64,000 bases of DNA from Sepioteuthis lessoniana (GCA_963585895.1 OY757921.1:84618939-84682938); one strand, 5' to 3'. Positions 1-11,340 are shown, numbered from the stretch's first letter. Notes: generated from the letters alone by a model not told the origin. Numbers and translations: made by a program.

Positions 1-185
1 GTCATACCAAAGACTTAAAAAATAGTACTTGATGTTACCTTACCTAAGACTCAGCTTTATAAGGTAAGGATCAAGGGTAAAGTGGAGCAATCCAGAGAAA
101 GGAGTAGCGCCCTCCCCTACACCTCGGTGTAGTAGCTATCGAAAAGGGACACCTTTGGGTCACCCTCAACAAAGGTGGCCAACTA
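1..185 (+). repeat. SINE-B copy, head cut by window edge
   Basis: Matches the body of SINE-B copies at 30.5, 34.1, 36.4, 44.1 and 54.7 kb. Shared landmarks are CATACCAAAGACT, AAAGTGGAGCAATCCAGAG, GCGCCCTCCC and CACCTCGGTGTAGTAGCTAT. The tRNA-like head (seen at 44.1 kb) would lie before base 1. No coding potential. Confidence 0.8.
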
Positions 186-1408
186 CTTATCGGGTACTGG
201 TCAAAAACTTAAAAGGGTCTGAATTTAATGTCCCTGTATCGGACGCGGCCAGTCAAGGAAATATTTTTATGTCCAGTTTTTTTAAGGGAGAAATGGCCCC
301 CAGAAAGTTATGGGTTTATTCGTGGGTGTCCTTTGGCCGGTAACAATAATGAAACATTCTGTATATATATATATATATATATGATGCGTTTTGGGTCCTA
401 GCAGTTAGACTTAGTTTGGGTTCGAGGAAAGTTTATTAGGCCGGGACAAAGGGACAACGAACAGCGACATTACCAGCCGGAACCAGTTTGTTAAGATAAT
501 CTTTTGCTAGCCGAAACTCAAACTAGAACTAATTATCCACAAAGCGTTACACGCTCCCCATCTTCCCTTGACGTTTTAACCAAAAAGTTTTTGTTGTGTT
601 TTTTGTCTTTTCCTTGTGAACCTGCGTCTCGCTCGATCCGGCTACACCTAAGTTCTCGACGTGGACTTTGTAACTAATGCAACGAGCTGCAGAGACGGGA
701 ATTATCACATCACTCTTTCTTGTGGCTAGCGTACGAGAAGACAAGTCACTGCGCATGCGGAGAGCGAGGAACAACTTCTGAGTGGAACCAAATATCCAGC
801 CCATATGTCATATCGTTATCCATTTTCACCCGCCTCCACAAACTGAAAAAAATTCAGGAGCAGAGGGCGTAAAACGAGAAGAGAGTTTTATTTTCGTGTT
901 TCTAATTGTAGATGATTCTTGGGTATAAGCCACTGACAACTTGTCTGAAATGTATCGTCATGGATGTAGTATTCTTGGTCAAATGAGACTACAAAATTTC
1001 AGAAAAAAAAATGTCGGACTCATGCAGGCTATTTGATATGACATCTGCAAGGAAAAGGGATACCTGGCGATGTTGGATTCGGATTTGCTTATTTAGAGCT
1101 GGGACTTTTCTGGAATTAATACTGGACTGGATTGTGGAGTTTTTATTGGGATCTACTAATCATTTCGGAGGTAACGGGAACAAAACCATTCTTCCAAGTT
1201 GCCAAGCTATATTCTAAATAGTACCTCTACTAACCTTCTACAAGAAGAGCTTTGGTATTATATAACCCATGGAATTTGATCTGATCTTAAAACAAACAAA
1301 CCAAACCTTTTTCTCATGTATTAACGTTTAATATGTTACCTTTTCTACCACTATTCTCACCACCTCCCAACTGACCATCACCAACATATTAGTCCTCGGT
1401 TACTAGAA
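186..1408. other. Unassigned AT-rich DNA
   Basis: No recognisable gene or family. It holds a short (TA)n run at 361-382. Just before this, GAAACATTCTGT resembles the SINE-F tail but is too short to call. Open frames at 155-343, 547-804 and 1011-1217 have no domain I recognise. Confidence 0.5.
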
Positions 1409-1416
1409 TACAAATG

Positions 1417-2015
1417 TTGGTTGGTTGGGTTTTATGGCATATCAACCATTGGAGGTTATTCAGCGCCAAATTCATTTTTATGCAAACTGTCAGTTCTGTT
1501 TCAAACAATTCAGTACACTAATACATTCAGCTAATTCAGTATATGTATAGATTTTTTTTAAACATTTAAATGTCAAAACAGTTCTATATTAAACAATTAA
1601 GTTTAGTGCAAGTACAGTTTCAATATCAAAAATAGTTTCATTTTAAACAATTTAGTTTATCTTATTGCACAGTATAAATGTAAATGCACAGTTTATCTAT
1701 GAAAAACATTTCTATTTCAAGCTATTCAGTTTAGTCAAACAATTCTAATTCTAACGATTCAGTTTTAGCATAAGTATGCAGTTAATTCTATTTAACCCAT
1801 AGATAGAACTCTATCATGTGCTACCACTCCAGGCTGAAGTGGACCTGGGAGCAATGGCAATGAAGGAGTGCTCTGCATTCTCCAAAGCTCCAGCACCACT
1901 GTAACCTCTTCATCAGATTGTTTAGTGTCATATTCAGGACACTTATTGGGGAGTCATACCCCTCTGCAGAGATGCAGTTGGTGTATTCTACAGCCCCAGC
2001 CAACTGGGCAAACGG
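1417..2015 (-). repeat. Complete D retroposon with 8 bp target duplication
   Basis: Read on the minus strand, it has the D head (TTGCCCAGTTGGCTGGGG), the ~200 bp core containing the conserved GGATATGACACTAAA-type block, several ~55 bp subrepeats, then the hairpin tail ending in (CCAA)n. It is flanked by TACAAATG at 1409-1416 and 2016-2023, so insertion was retroposon-like. 599 bp. No open frame of note. Confidence 0.85.
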
Positions 2016-2023
2016 TACAAATG

Positions 2024-3080
2024 ACAAATAAATGACTTTGCATACCCGTTCATCTAGAACTAGAGTCTCACCACCGGATGCAGTTCAGTGCCATAAACTA
2101 AAACCGAAAAAAAAAAAAGAAAAAAAAAAGCAGGTCTTGTATACCATTAAATATTGTATATGAGAAGTTTTTTAGTTTGTTTTTACACAAAGTTATCAAA
2201 ATCTTTCTCATCTAAGTTGATGCTGTAATTACAAAAGGCAGAAAAAAATAATGGGAAATCGAGAGAAACAAACAAATAAATGAACGAGTGGAAAAAAAAA
2301 ACAAACAAAAAACGATGGCTAAAATTAATGAACTGTTCACTATTTGTTTTTCATATTTGGTTAATTTGAATTCTAGAGCCTGTAGCAAAGAAAATAAACT
2401 GATCGATGTTGAATCAGCCGTTTTGGGAAAAGTCACGTCTTAAAAACAGTCACAAAAATAGAAAAAGAAACAACAACAATTATAAAACAAAACAAAAAAA
2501 AAACTACCGATTTCCTCAATAACAAAAAAAAAAATCTTCGTCTCTAGAAATACTAGAACTGACATTGCAATTAGTTATCGGTCATCGTCGATCAATACTT
2601 TCTTTTCCTTAGAAGTTTAAATGGATAGGAGGGAAAAGAATCAAGAAATCAAGTCTTTGACGGTAATGCAAGACTAGAACTCGATTCCATTTAAAGCAAC
2701 AGATTTCTTAGCAAAGTTTCGATGACATTACAAAACAAAAGGTCAACTCGAGAAAAAACTGCTTGTCCCTCTTTAACCGCACATAATAGTTTCTTTAACC
2801 ATGGGTACCATGTGTGTACACATGAGGGAGGCAAGAAATAGCTCTGCTTTAATGTAAGTATTTACCTGATCCTTCCAACCAGAACACAATGTCATGTAGG
2901 TCAAATTAGCTATTCATAATTGACCGGGAGAAGGATGGGTTCCGGCAGGTTATTTTTGTACGAGACGCACTATATGGGGACACTCTACGACCATATCTAG
3001 TCTAAGTCTAAATTCATCATACATTTTCTTTAAATGTCAGCAGAGGTTATCATTCAGTAGATTTCGCCATTGATCAAAAA
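2024..3080. other. Unassigned A-rich DNA
   Basis: A-rich stretches (about 2108-2130, 2290-2310, 2490-2535) and unique-looking sequence. No gene, repeat family or RNA recognised. Confidence 0.5.
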
Positions 3081-3084
3081 AGGT

Positions 3085-3290
3085 ACTATTTACCCAACCC
3101 CTTCGCTCGGGCAGGATATGACACAAGGTCAATTTTTAAGCAGAGTTTAACAGGTTTGAATTCAGAGTTTTCCTTCTCCTAGACTAGTTGCCTCACCAAG
3201 GCTGAAGAACCTAGTCCGTCCTACTATTTACCCATAGCTGGAGGGAGAATAATTGGATTCATACCTTTCCCAAGGGTATTTGCCCGAAAG
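3085..3290 (-). repeat. Mosaic SINE: SINE-A-type 5' part, SINE-C-type 3' part
   Basis: The right part, read on the minus strand, is SINE-A (AGCCGCGCTATTACGTCCAC and the GGGCAAATACCCTTGGG block). Past the shared central module it continues as SINE-C (GAAGGAAAACTCTGAATTC, then the TGACCTTGTGTCATATCCTG block). The switch falls in the module the two families share. Confidence 0.6.
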
Positions 3291-3349
3291 TGGACGTAAT
3301 AGCGCGGCTGGAGTACGGTAAGCAACGATTAAGCCTGATAAATGCTAAG

Positions 3350-3745
3350 ATGTTTTTTTTTTTTGTTTTATGGCACATCAACCGTTGTAGGTTATTAAAT
3401 ACCAAATCCACATTTATACATATAAACAGTTTTATTTCAACAAATTCAGCTTAACATAACTACACAGTTTAAATGTCAAAATTGTTCTATTCTAAACAAT
3501 TCAGTTTAGCATAAGTATGCAGTTTTGTTCTATTTGACCCATAGATAGGACACATATCAGGTACTACTATTTCGGTCCAGAGTGAACCTGGGAGCGATGG
3601 CAACGAAGAGGTACTTTGCATTCCTCAAAGCTCCAGCATTAATGCAACCTCAGAATGTTTAGTGTCATATCCAGGACACTCGTTGGAGGAGTCTTACCCT
3701 TCCGCAGATATGCAGCCGGTGTATTTTACCCACCCCGCCTCTAGA
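3350..3745 (-). repeat. D retroposon, degraded head
   Basis: Hairpin tail at about 3368-3403, two A/T-rich subrepeats, then the D core with its GTGTCATATCCAGGACACTC block. The head end is ragged and no target duplication was found. Confidence 0.75.
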
Positions 3746-3892
3746 CCTTGCTCAAATGAGTAACTACTAAATAACAGAAGGTGCTATGATACACAGTAGG
3801 CTTGTGTGCCACATAAAACAAGGATTAGTATAAATATCAACGACCTGCAATCAGAGATAGCAGTCATTTTATTTTGGACTCAACCGTAGAGG

Positions 3893-4618
3893 CTTTAGTT
3901 ACTTTGTTTAATGGCATATAAACCTTAATTAGTTATTTAATGCGAAAGCCATCCCTCTTGAAAACAGTGGTGGTACTATTTAACCCATAGCTGGGAGGAT
4001 AAGAGGTTTAATACTTTTTCCATGAGTATTTGTCTGTGTACCATATTCACAATTAACGCTATATGTGAAATGGACATATAATGTTCATAACGATAGAACA
4101 TCGGAATCTCGGAATTCGAAAACACGTAACGACTTCTTGTTCAGGTACGAAACATTTTTATTAACTTTGAGTTAAAGGCTTCGACGTAAGGAGGAGAGAC
4201 ACAATCTTCTATGCTGTCTTATTCATTTGGCCCCCGTCTCGAGCGGCCCCCATAGGGTGCAAGTTCGCCTCGCGTCTGCGAGCTCCAAAAGTCGACTGAC
4301 TTTCTTCAGATTCTCACACAAACCTCCGCGCGCTTCCGGTGCGTGATGTCACCCTCACCCTGTCACCCGTTTCGTCTCGGACTATTATGACATCTGAGTG
4401 ACACCTCCATCCGCCCGCGCGCTCCCGTGTTAACACCTGCCTCAATGTTGCATCCAACTAACCCACATGCTGAGCTGAAAGGTCCTCAGCCTAACTAAAC
4501 TCAAAGGCATGAACCGAAATCCCTCGGCTATTATATAACATCTGAAAGTGAACGTAATAGTCCGATTAGAGTTCGAACTCGCTTTCTACGATTCCGCGGT
4601 CCATCAACCGTACAGAGG
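3893..4618 (-). repeat. SINE-A split by a solo LTR
   Basis: The left piece (3893-4036) is the SINE-A tail and centre. The right piece (4541-4618) is the tRNA-like head with GAGTTCGAACTC, a box B match. Removing 4037-4540 and one TCTG duplication restores the usual SINE-A order (GTATTTG..CCGAAAGTGAACGTAATAG). Confidence 0.8.
4037..4540 (-). mobile_element. Solo LTR fossil inside SINE-A
   Basis: A 504 bp insertion, markedly GC-richer in its middle than its surroundings. It begins TGTACC and ends ATAACA, giving the TG...CA ends of LTRs. TCTG flanks it at 4033-4036 and 4541-4544. On the minus strand an AATAAA signal lies in the second half, so minus is the likely sense. Family unresolved. No internal region, so probably the product of LTR-LTR recombination. 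Confidence 0.7.
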
Positions 4619-4659
4619 TGAATAGTTAATTTCGTGACAGACAGTATAATTGTCTAGTT

Positions 4660-4945
4660 TGGTTTTAGTTTCGTTTTATGGTATTTAAATCATTGTAGGT
4701 AATTTATAGCCAATTCCATTCTTATACAAATAAACACTAGTTTCAAACAATTCAGTTTTAATGTCAAAACATGTCTATTTCAAACAATTCAGTGCTACCA
4801 CTCCGGGCCAGAGTGGACTTGGGAGGGCTGGCAATAAAAGGGTACTCCGCATTCCCCAAAGGTCTAGCATTACTGCAGCCTCAGTATCAGATAATTTAGT
4901 TTCATATCTAGGATACTCAATGAGGAGTATAACTGTCAAAGGAAT
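4660..4945 (-). repeat. D retroposon, short copy
   Basis: Degenerate hairpin tail near 4675-4710, one subrepeat, then the D core (CACTCCGGGCCAGAGTGGAC, TCATATCTAGGATACTCA). The head beyond the core is missing. Confidence 0.7.
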
Positions 4946-5084
4946 CGTGAATGAAGCCTTCATACAAACATGTACGGATTGTTTCTTCAGAGTTAGGATG
5001 TGAAGATCGTATCTCTTACCGAGTGGCTCGTCGGGTGTTTCATGTGTTAGCTTCTTTGTTTAGAAGACCGTTGTATCTAATTAC

Positions 5085-5265
5085 CCTGCACTTGCATCAC
5101 AAGGAATTTTTTAAGTGGAGTAAAGCTGATTTGAATTGACATTTCCTTCTCCTAAACTAGTTGCCAAATCAAGGCTAAAGAGAATCAGTCCCCGCTGTTG
5201 ATTATCCATAGCTGGAAAGAGGGAAAATAAGCTAGATCCATGTCTTTTCATCCATATGAAGTGAA
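5085..5265 (-). repeat. SINE-C fragment
   Basis: Minus-strand match to the SINE-C centre and tail: CTTCTCCTAAACTAGTTGCC block, ATCCATAGCTGG module. The head is replaced by unrelated sequence. Confidence 0.65.
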
Positions 5266-5386
5266 AAGTTCAGAAACCAAACGAACTGTTTTAAGTTTTT
5301 GTTTTTACCCAACCACTTCGCCAAATGCAATATGTGATATAATGTCAGTTCTTAATTCTCTTAGTTCTCTTATAGGAGGTGCCCGT

Positions 5387-5680
5387 GGTGTAATGGTTAT
5401 CTTCTTAGGAAATGGATACGGCGACACGAGTTCAAATCCTGGACGAGATTGATTGCATTTCACATAGCACTAATACCCTTGGGAAAGGTATGAATCCAAT
5501 TATTCTCCCTCCAGCTATGGATAAATAGTAGGACACACTGGGTTCTTCAGCCTTGGTGAGGCAAATAGTCTAGGAGAAGGAATACTCTGAATTCAAATCT
5601 GTTAAACTCCGCTTAAAAATTGACCTTGTGTCATATCCTGCCCAAGCGGAGTGTTTGGTAAATATGATAATGTCAGTTCT
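5387..5680 (+). repeat. SINE-C, near full length
   Basis: tRNA-like head with box A-like TGGTGTAATGG and box B-like GAGTTCAAATCCT. The module shared with SINE-A follows (ACCCTTGGGAAAGGTATGAA), then a tail with TTGACCTTGTGTCATATCCT. This copy defines the family together with the one at 54.0 kb. Confidence 0.75.
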
Positions 5681-5714
5681 TAAGGAGAATACAGTTGCTT
5701 TAAGTTTTTTACCG

Positions 5715-5850
5715 ATTGTCGTACCGGGATATGTGGATTCATGCTTTTTCAAAGACGTCAGCACGAAATTGAACGCAAACAAATACGTCAAGGATTTGAA
5801 TTCCGCTCACTGCTTTGATTTTCTACGACGATAACCGTTACGTTAAGCCC
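5715..5850 (-). repeat. SINE-C head, inverted
   Basis: Minus strand shows CGTAACGGTTATCGTCGTAG and a box B-like GAATTCAAATCCTTG. It lies tail-to-tail with the copy at 5387, giving a short inverted SINE pair. Confidence 0.6.
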
Positions 5851-6715
5851 ACCTTTATTAGATATCAAAAATAAAATTGATGAATCCCTTTTTCTCTTAT
5901 GTGGATTTACCTTTCACTATCCCTGCAATGAAATCGTTTTACTCTCATTATCATATTTAGATGTGATCAGTTAATATCAGGATAGTTTTTACTCTAATCC
6001 TGGGATTGTCAATGCCCTTGATTCAATTGTGGATTTTATCCGGGGGAATAAACGGCACACAAGGAATTAGCGCGGAGTAAAAGGCTAAAAAATAAATAAA
6101 TAAATAAAAAATTAAAAAAACGTTTTTAGTTCGATTAATAGCTTGTTCCATACTTTTGGCCTTATGCCAGACCTAGACATGCGTATGAAATGAGTGATAA
6201 AAATTATCCATCTCGGCAAACTTGCTGTCAGGCTATAATAAGAACCTAACATAGGAAGTTGAGCAAGATCACAGACTTGTTCTCTAAGGCGATAACCAAC
6301 GCTAGAAAGAAATAGCAATTCTGGAGTTTCAACCGTTCCTTGAGCGTTCAGTTACTGCTATTTCCGTTACGAATACCTCACATGTGAGACATCGGCTTGT
6401 ATTCTTGTTTGAACGTAAAGAAAAAAAAATGCCTGGGAGCAAAACAAGTTCTAAATGTAAAATAAAAGAAAATGTTAAAGACAATTAAAAATAAAAGTAA
6501 GTGATTAATCGGAACAATTTTATTTAAAAATCTTTTTTTTTTTTTTTTTGTAATCAAATAATTTTAATCAGGCTTCTAATGAGTTCGTCACTTTTCCTTT
6601 TTTTTCTTTTGAGTTTCATTTAAAATTAATTCTACAACAAGATTCAACAAAATGTTTTAAGACTGGTCCATGAAAAGAAATAAATAGTGAGTGCTACCAA
6701 AAGAATTAAAAGCTC
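5851..6715. other. Unassigned AT-rich DNA
   Basis: Nothing recognised. Contains a poly-T run at about 6531-6550 and A-rich runs. Confidence 0.5.
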
Positions 6716-7107
6716 TCATGGATGCACTACTTGGACGCTAACTAAACGGCTGAAGAAGAAGCTAGACGGCAATTACACAAGAATTTTGCGAGCAATATTG
6801 AACAAGTCCTGGCGGCAACACCCCACAAGGTACCAACTATACGGCCACCTACCTCTCATCACGAAAACTATACAAGTTAGATGAATCAGACACGCAGGAC
6901 ACTGCTGGAGAAGCAAGGACGAACTCATCAGTGATGTACTCCTACGGCCCCCCACATATGTTCGACCAGCTCGAACATACATACATCAGCTATATGAGGA
7001 TACGGGATGTAGCCCTGAAGACCTACCAGAAATGATGAATGATTGGGAGAAGAGGCGAGAGAGGGTCAGGGATATCCGTACTAGCGGCACGACATGATGA
7101 TGATGAC
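6716..7107 (+). mobile_element. LINE 3' end (RTE-like), 5'-truncated
   Basis: Encodes the C-terminal end of a non-LTR polyprotein: CTTWTLTKRLKKKLDGNYTR, then NKSWRQHPTR, QLYGHLP and the GHCWRSKDELISDVLL block, which is split by stops and frame changes. It ends in (ATG)n at 7094-7107. The start is abrupt, as expected after incomplete target-primed reverse transcription. Not functional. Confidence 0.8.
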
Positions 7108-7207
7108 TTTGGCTCTATCGTTTATGGCCTGCCGAATTTCAACTGCTAAATAACCTCAATCCTACGTTGTGTTTGTTAGTCAGTCACAGAATTTGGTCCA
7201 AACAGTA

Positions 7208-7482
7208 AATTTACTTTTTTTACAGCATATCAACCCTTGTGGGTCATGTAAAACCAAATCCACAATATAATTCAATATAATTATAATAAATTGAATTACC
7301 ATATTGAGAAAACCTGGCAGGCTTGTGTGCTACATACGGAAACAATGGATAGTTTTTTGGACCTTATTAGGTTTTATCAACAATGTATACTGGAATCTCC
7401 CCCGCTGGAAATCAAACCAGTTCCTGCGGAATGCAGAGCCAAACCTCTACCATAGAGCCACTGATCCACATCGCACACAAAC
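7208..7482 (-). repeat. SINE-I: tRNA-like head plus hairpin tail
   Basis: On the minus strand the head reads GTGGCTCTATGGTAGAGG (box A-like) and GGTTTGATTTCCA (box B-like) with tRNA-like spacing. The other end carries the degenerate hairpin tail (CAGCATATCAACCCTTGTGG on the plus strand). One copy in the window, so family status is inferred. Confidence 0.55.
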
Positions 7483-7822
7483 GTTGCAAAATTAACTAGA
7501 CATGGTAAACGCGCGACTGTTTAACGTGATACATTTTGTTACATTCTGACTTTTATAGAGGACACGGTCACCTCTAAGATCACGTCTTACCAAGCTGTCG
7601 ATACGCTTTCGGATAATTATATCCTCATGGGTAAGGAAATATATATATATATATATAAGAGAGAGAGAGAGAGAGAGAGGGATCATATATTATAAATTAA
7701 AGTCTTATCAGCTGCCCATTGTTTCTGTATGTCACATGCAGTGCTTGCCGGATTTTCAGGTCATGGTAATTCAGTTTATAATATATAATTCCTCTATTAA
7801 AAAAATGTATATATTTAGGCAG
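7483..7822. other. Unassigned DNA with short simple repeats
   Basis: (TA)n at about 7639-7657 followed by (GA)n at 7658-7679. Otherwise no recognised content. Confidence 0.5.
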
Positions 7823-8240
7823 TGTTGTATACTCCCATGCATATACATCAACATATACACATGCGTATACATGCAGAATGAATCACAACGACACAATGAT
7901 AAAGGACGAGCGAAGACTTCTTGAACAAAATATACCTCTCACTATATTGTAACGTTTGCGTGTGAGAGTCAGCTGGAGACCGAACAGAACTGCAATATAT
8001 TGACCCCCACTCTTATGGCCGTCAGCGTTGTGTCTTTCTCATTCTCCAGGGCTGCTCAACCGGAGGCCCAGGGGCCCAGCTCTCTGCTGGATGATGGCTT
8101 TCTTTACTGTCTCTTATCACCAACTGGTCTCCAAAACTCCATCGGTGGTCCTGAAAGCCGCTTCGGCTGGGTGTGGCTTTTCCCCACCACAACTTTTCTC
8201 CAACGTCTCTGATCCCCATGTTTATTGGATGTTTCAATCT
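7823..8240 (+). mobile_element. Solo LTR fossil, family L, 3' boundary unclear
   Basis: Starts TGTTGTATACTC and aligns by eye with the LTRs at 42.9 and 50.5 kb (GGAGACCGAACAGAACTGCAA, GCTGCTCAACCGGAGGCCC). Similarity fades after about 8240. The open frames inside this segment are by-products of its higher GC content. Confidence 0.6.
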
Positions 8241-8395
8241 TGAAATTTGTTTATGGTTTTTCCAAAGGAGCCATTTGTGGTATACCGTGTAATTTTGGTT
8301 CTTATCTGAACAATTATCATGGTAATGTGTATGTTTATTTCTCAATTAAAGCTGTTTAATATTTAAACTGAATTGTTATTTTATGTTCGTTTTTA

Positions 8396-8505
8396 TCACG
8401 AGAGTGAGACTTGTTTATAATCACCAAAGTGAGGTTTGTTTTTACCACCAAAGTGAGGCTTGTTTTTACCAAAGTGAGGCTTGTTTTTAATCACCAAGGT
8501 GATGC
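8396..8505. repeat. Small minisatellite, about 27-30 bp unit
   Basis: Four to five imperfect copies of a unit containing CAAAGTGAGGCTTGTTTTTA. Confidence 0.75.
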
Positions 8506-8667
8506 TAAACGGAAGTGGCAGATTACTTTGAAATATTTATATTACGTGGAGTAGTATAAAATTTGTTCTATGTTAAACATTTTAGAATTTTATTGCTAGT
8601 TTCGAAGTTAATTCTATTAATAATTGGTTCTGTAAATATTATATATAAAGTTTCTACGATTTTATAT

Positions 8668-8972
8668 ATCATGATCATGTCCCGCTATCAGCACGGATAT
8701 TTCTGATCGTCTCTCACCACCACTCCCGATCGTCCATTGCTTTTGGCTTGTCCTCAGGGCTACATCCAGTATCGGCACAGAGCTGCTGTATGTAGGTTCG
8801 AGATAGACGTCCTGCCTTTGCTCGTCCATGTGAAGGGGTCCATAGGAGTACATCACTTACGAGCTGTTCCCTACTTCTCCAGCAGTGTCCCGCATGTCTG
8901 GTTCGTCTAATTTTGATAGTTTTACAGACGGGTAGTCGGTGGCCAAGCAGCTGCTGTTTTGTGGGGTGCTGA
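8668..8972 (-). mobile_element. LINE 3' end, 5'-truncated
   Basis: Minus-strand sequence matches the C-terminal LINE block (GHCWRS, ELISDVLL, CADTGCSPED-type coding), with frame changes. The 3' end abuts ATGATCATGATATA. Same family as 41.3 kb. Confidence 0.75.
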
Positions 8973-9262
8973 TGTATATAAAGAAATTAGAAAGTCTGCA
9001 AGTGAATTTTGTAGTTTAGATTTTGATTTTTTATAATTTTGCTCTCCACATTTTTCTGCCTTCATAGTCATCTGCAAGAGAACCGGCGGACTTGTAAATT
9101 TTCTATTTACTTTCTCCTTGTTAGACCAATAATATATACGATTTGTAAGAAAAAGTTTGTCGGTAACTTTATTTTTTAGACGAGTTGTTAGACATAATAG
9201 TAAAATTATTCTATTCAAAATTAATCCATTATTTGTTATTTAATAGCTTTAAGTCTTGTGAT

Positions 9263-9618
9263 ATCATCATCATGTCATGCCGCCAGCAACGATATCCCTG
9301 ACCCTCTCTCGCCACTTCACCCTATCGTTCATCGCCTCTGGCAGGTCCTCAGGGCTACATCCCGTATACTCACATAGTTGCTGTATGTATGCTCGAGCTG
9401 GTCGTCCTGCTTTTGAACGGCCATATGTGGGGGTCCATAAGAGTACATCCTTTATGAGCTCGTCCCTGTTTCTTCAGCAGTGTCCTGCATGTTTGGTTCG
9501 TCTAACTTGTATAGTTTTCGTGATGGGAGGTAGGTGGCCGTATAGTTGGTGCCTCCAGGACTTGTTCAATATTGCTCGCAGCATTCTAGTGTAATTGCCT
9601 TCTAGCTTTTTCTCCAGA
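9263..9618 (-). mobile_element. LINE 3' end, 5'-truncated
   Basis: Minus-strand coding for the NYTRMLR..AILNKS to DIRA C-terminal stretch, with frame changes. The 3' end is (ATG)n, seen as CATCATCATG at 9267-9276 on the plus strand. Confidence 0.75.
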
Positions 9619-9784
9619 ATAAAAGTGGCTTCTATAGATTGAGAATAAAAAAAACATCCTTAAAGATAACAATGACCCCTACTTGTGATATATTATTAAT
9701 TCTACTCATCAAATATTTCTGTGGGATAGAAACAATTTTTACATGGCTGTATCGTTTTAAACAATACCGATAGTAATTATTTGA

Positions 9785-10010
9785 AATTGATTGAACGGAT
9801 ATATTTGATTCAATGATGGGACGTTAACTGGTACTGCCATTCCGGGTCGAAGTGGGCCTGGTAGTAATAGTAATGAAGGGGTATTCTACATTCCTCAAAG
9901 CTCCAGGATTGCCGTTTCACCATCCGATACAGTTTTGTGTCTCCTTTGCAAATGTGTTGTCGGCATATTCTGCAGTTTAAATTGACAGGGTGGTGAAACA
10001 AAGACACAGG
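9785..10010 (-). repeat. E retroposon core, old
   Basis: Diverged version of the D core: CATTCCGGGTCGAAGTGGGC, AATGAAGGGGTATTCTACAT, CTCAAAGCTCCAGG in the same order and spacing. Tail not seen. Confidence 0.6.
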
Positions 10011-10129
10011 TCATTGTCGCACCCACCAAAACAAAAAAAAACAGGCAAAAAAAAAAACCAAAAAAGAAAAACCACTCACACACACACAAAAGAAAAATTC
10101 CAAAGTGCGCACACATTGTTTTAAATTGA

Positions 10130-10255
10130 TTCTTCTAGCATCCTGGGTATGATAAGCTGTATCTGATATTGAGGATGGAGATCTTGGAAGGAGGTGCAGC
10201 ACCTTTTCATGGTAAATAATACCAGGTCCACGATCAAATAGATCTCTCTAAACTT
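10130..10255 (+). repeat. E retroposon core fragment
   Basis: TGGGTATGATAAGCTGTATC and the ATCTTGGAAGGAGGTGCAGC block match E elements at 10.6 and 30.0 kb. Confidence 0.5.
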
Positions 10256-10559
10256 TCACTGTACTCGATACGACCGTTTGAAAGAAAAAAAACATTAAGT
10301 AACAACTTTATAAAAATATAAATATAAACTAACAATTAATGCGATTCTTTGACCTTTTGTCAAGAAATGGCGCAAGACGAATTCATATGCCATTAAAATC
10401 AAACTCCAAGAAAGACAGTTTGGAACTCTTTCAGAGATGGCCGGCCTAAATAATCAAAAATATCAATAAATGTGAGAAGAAAACCGTTCTTTTTTCTCCT
10501 CATTGTTATGCCAACTTTTCTTCTCTTATGCGTGAACCAACAATATGCCAGTCAGCATT

Positions 10560-10745
10560 AGCAACTTTAACAGTTTACTGAACCCGAACAATTGGCGTCT
10601 TGGGTATGACAACTAAACTGCATTTGAAGGGAAGCCTCTTCTAGATCTGGAGAGAGTGGTGTAGCCTTTCATTGCCATTACTCCCGGGTCGACTGACGCG
10701 AAGTTCTAGTATTTGTTAGGGTCTCATATATCGGTCAAATAAATC
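10560..10745 (+). repeat. E retroposon core
   Basis: GGTATGACAACTAAACTGCAT, GGAGAGAGTGGTGTAGCC, CATTGCCATTACTCCCGGGT, then AGGGTCTCATATATCGGTC. Same order as in D and E cores elsewhere. The hairpin tails at 11.36 and 11.76 kb may belong to it or to a neighbour. Confidence 0.6.
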
Positions 10746-10759
10746 TATTAGCAAATTAT

Positions 10760-11340
10760 TTATATTTGATAGGACGGTGTGTAAAAGAATAAATAAATAA
10801 AAAAAATATTAAGCAACTGTTATATACTTCTCACAGACCCAACCAAGAACATAATTAAAGATATTGAACGAACTTCAATGAACGAAACGAAACACTTCTT
10901 TATAAAAAATATCTCTCTCATTTCATTCTCGAAAGGGGCACACAGTCTGTTGTACGTTTAAGAGATAGATATATTCTTAGAGAGGGTGCTTCTTTTTGCC
11001 CCATATCTTCTTCCTGGAGCCCGGGGATGCCAATGCTTGAATCCCCTTCAAGCCATATCGTCAGAGACGACCTAACGCCTCTGATCGGCTACGTGTCCCC
11101 TGGCTCGACTGTACTGTCTAAATCTGACCGTGTGGTTCTCATATCATGTGGTCCTCTTCCGGTTACACACCTGTTCGGTCGGCCTACCCCGACGCACTGT
11201 CATCCCCTTGTTTACTAATCACAACGTGACAGTTTGTCAAAGCACACAGTGTCACAAGGAACGAACCCAAAATCCATACCTATAGTCATTATAAAACACA
11301 ACTACATAAAAAAAAGTAAAATATGAACGTACTATGAACA
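10760..11340. other. Unassigned DNA with a GC-richer block
   Basis: About 10985-11230 is GC-richer than its flanks and contains a 63-codon open frame (11027-11218) with no recognised domain. Possibly an old element body. No gene supported. Confidence 0.4.

Noticed and set aside
547-804. 85-codon minus-strand frame in less repetitive DNA
   Set aside because: No recognisable domain, no conserved neighbour, and a length expected by chance in 64 kb.
1417-2015. D elements as Helitrons (hairpin near the 3' end)
   Set aside because: Helitrons make no target duplication. D has 8-16 bp duplications at several loci and a variable CCAA-rich end.
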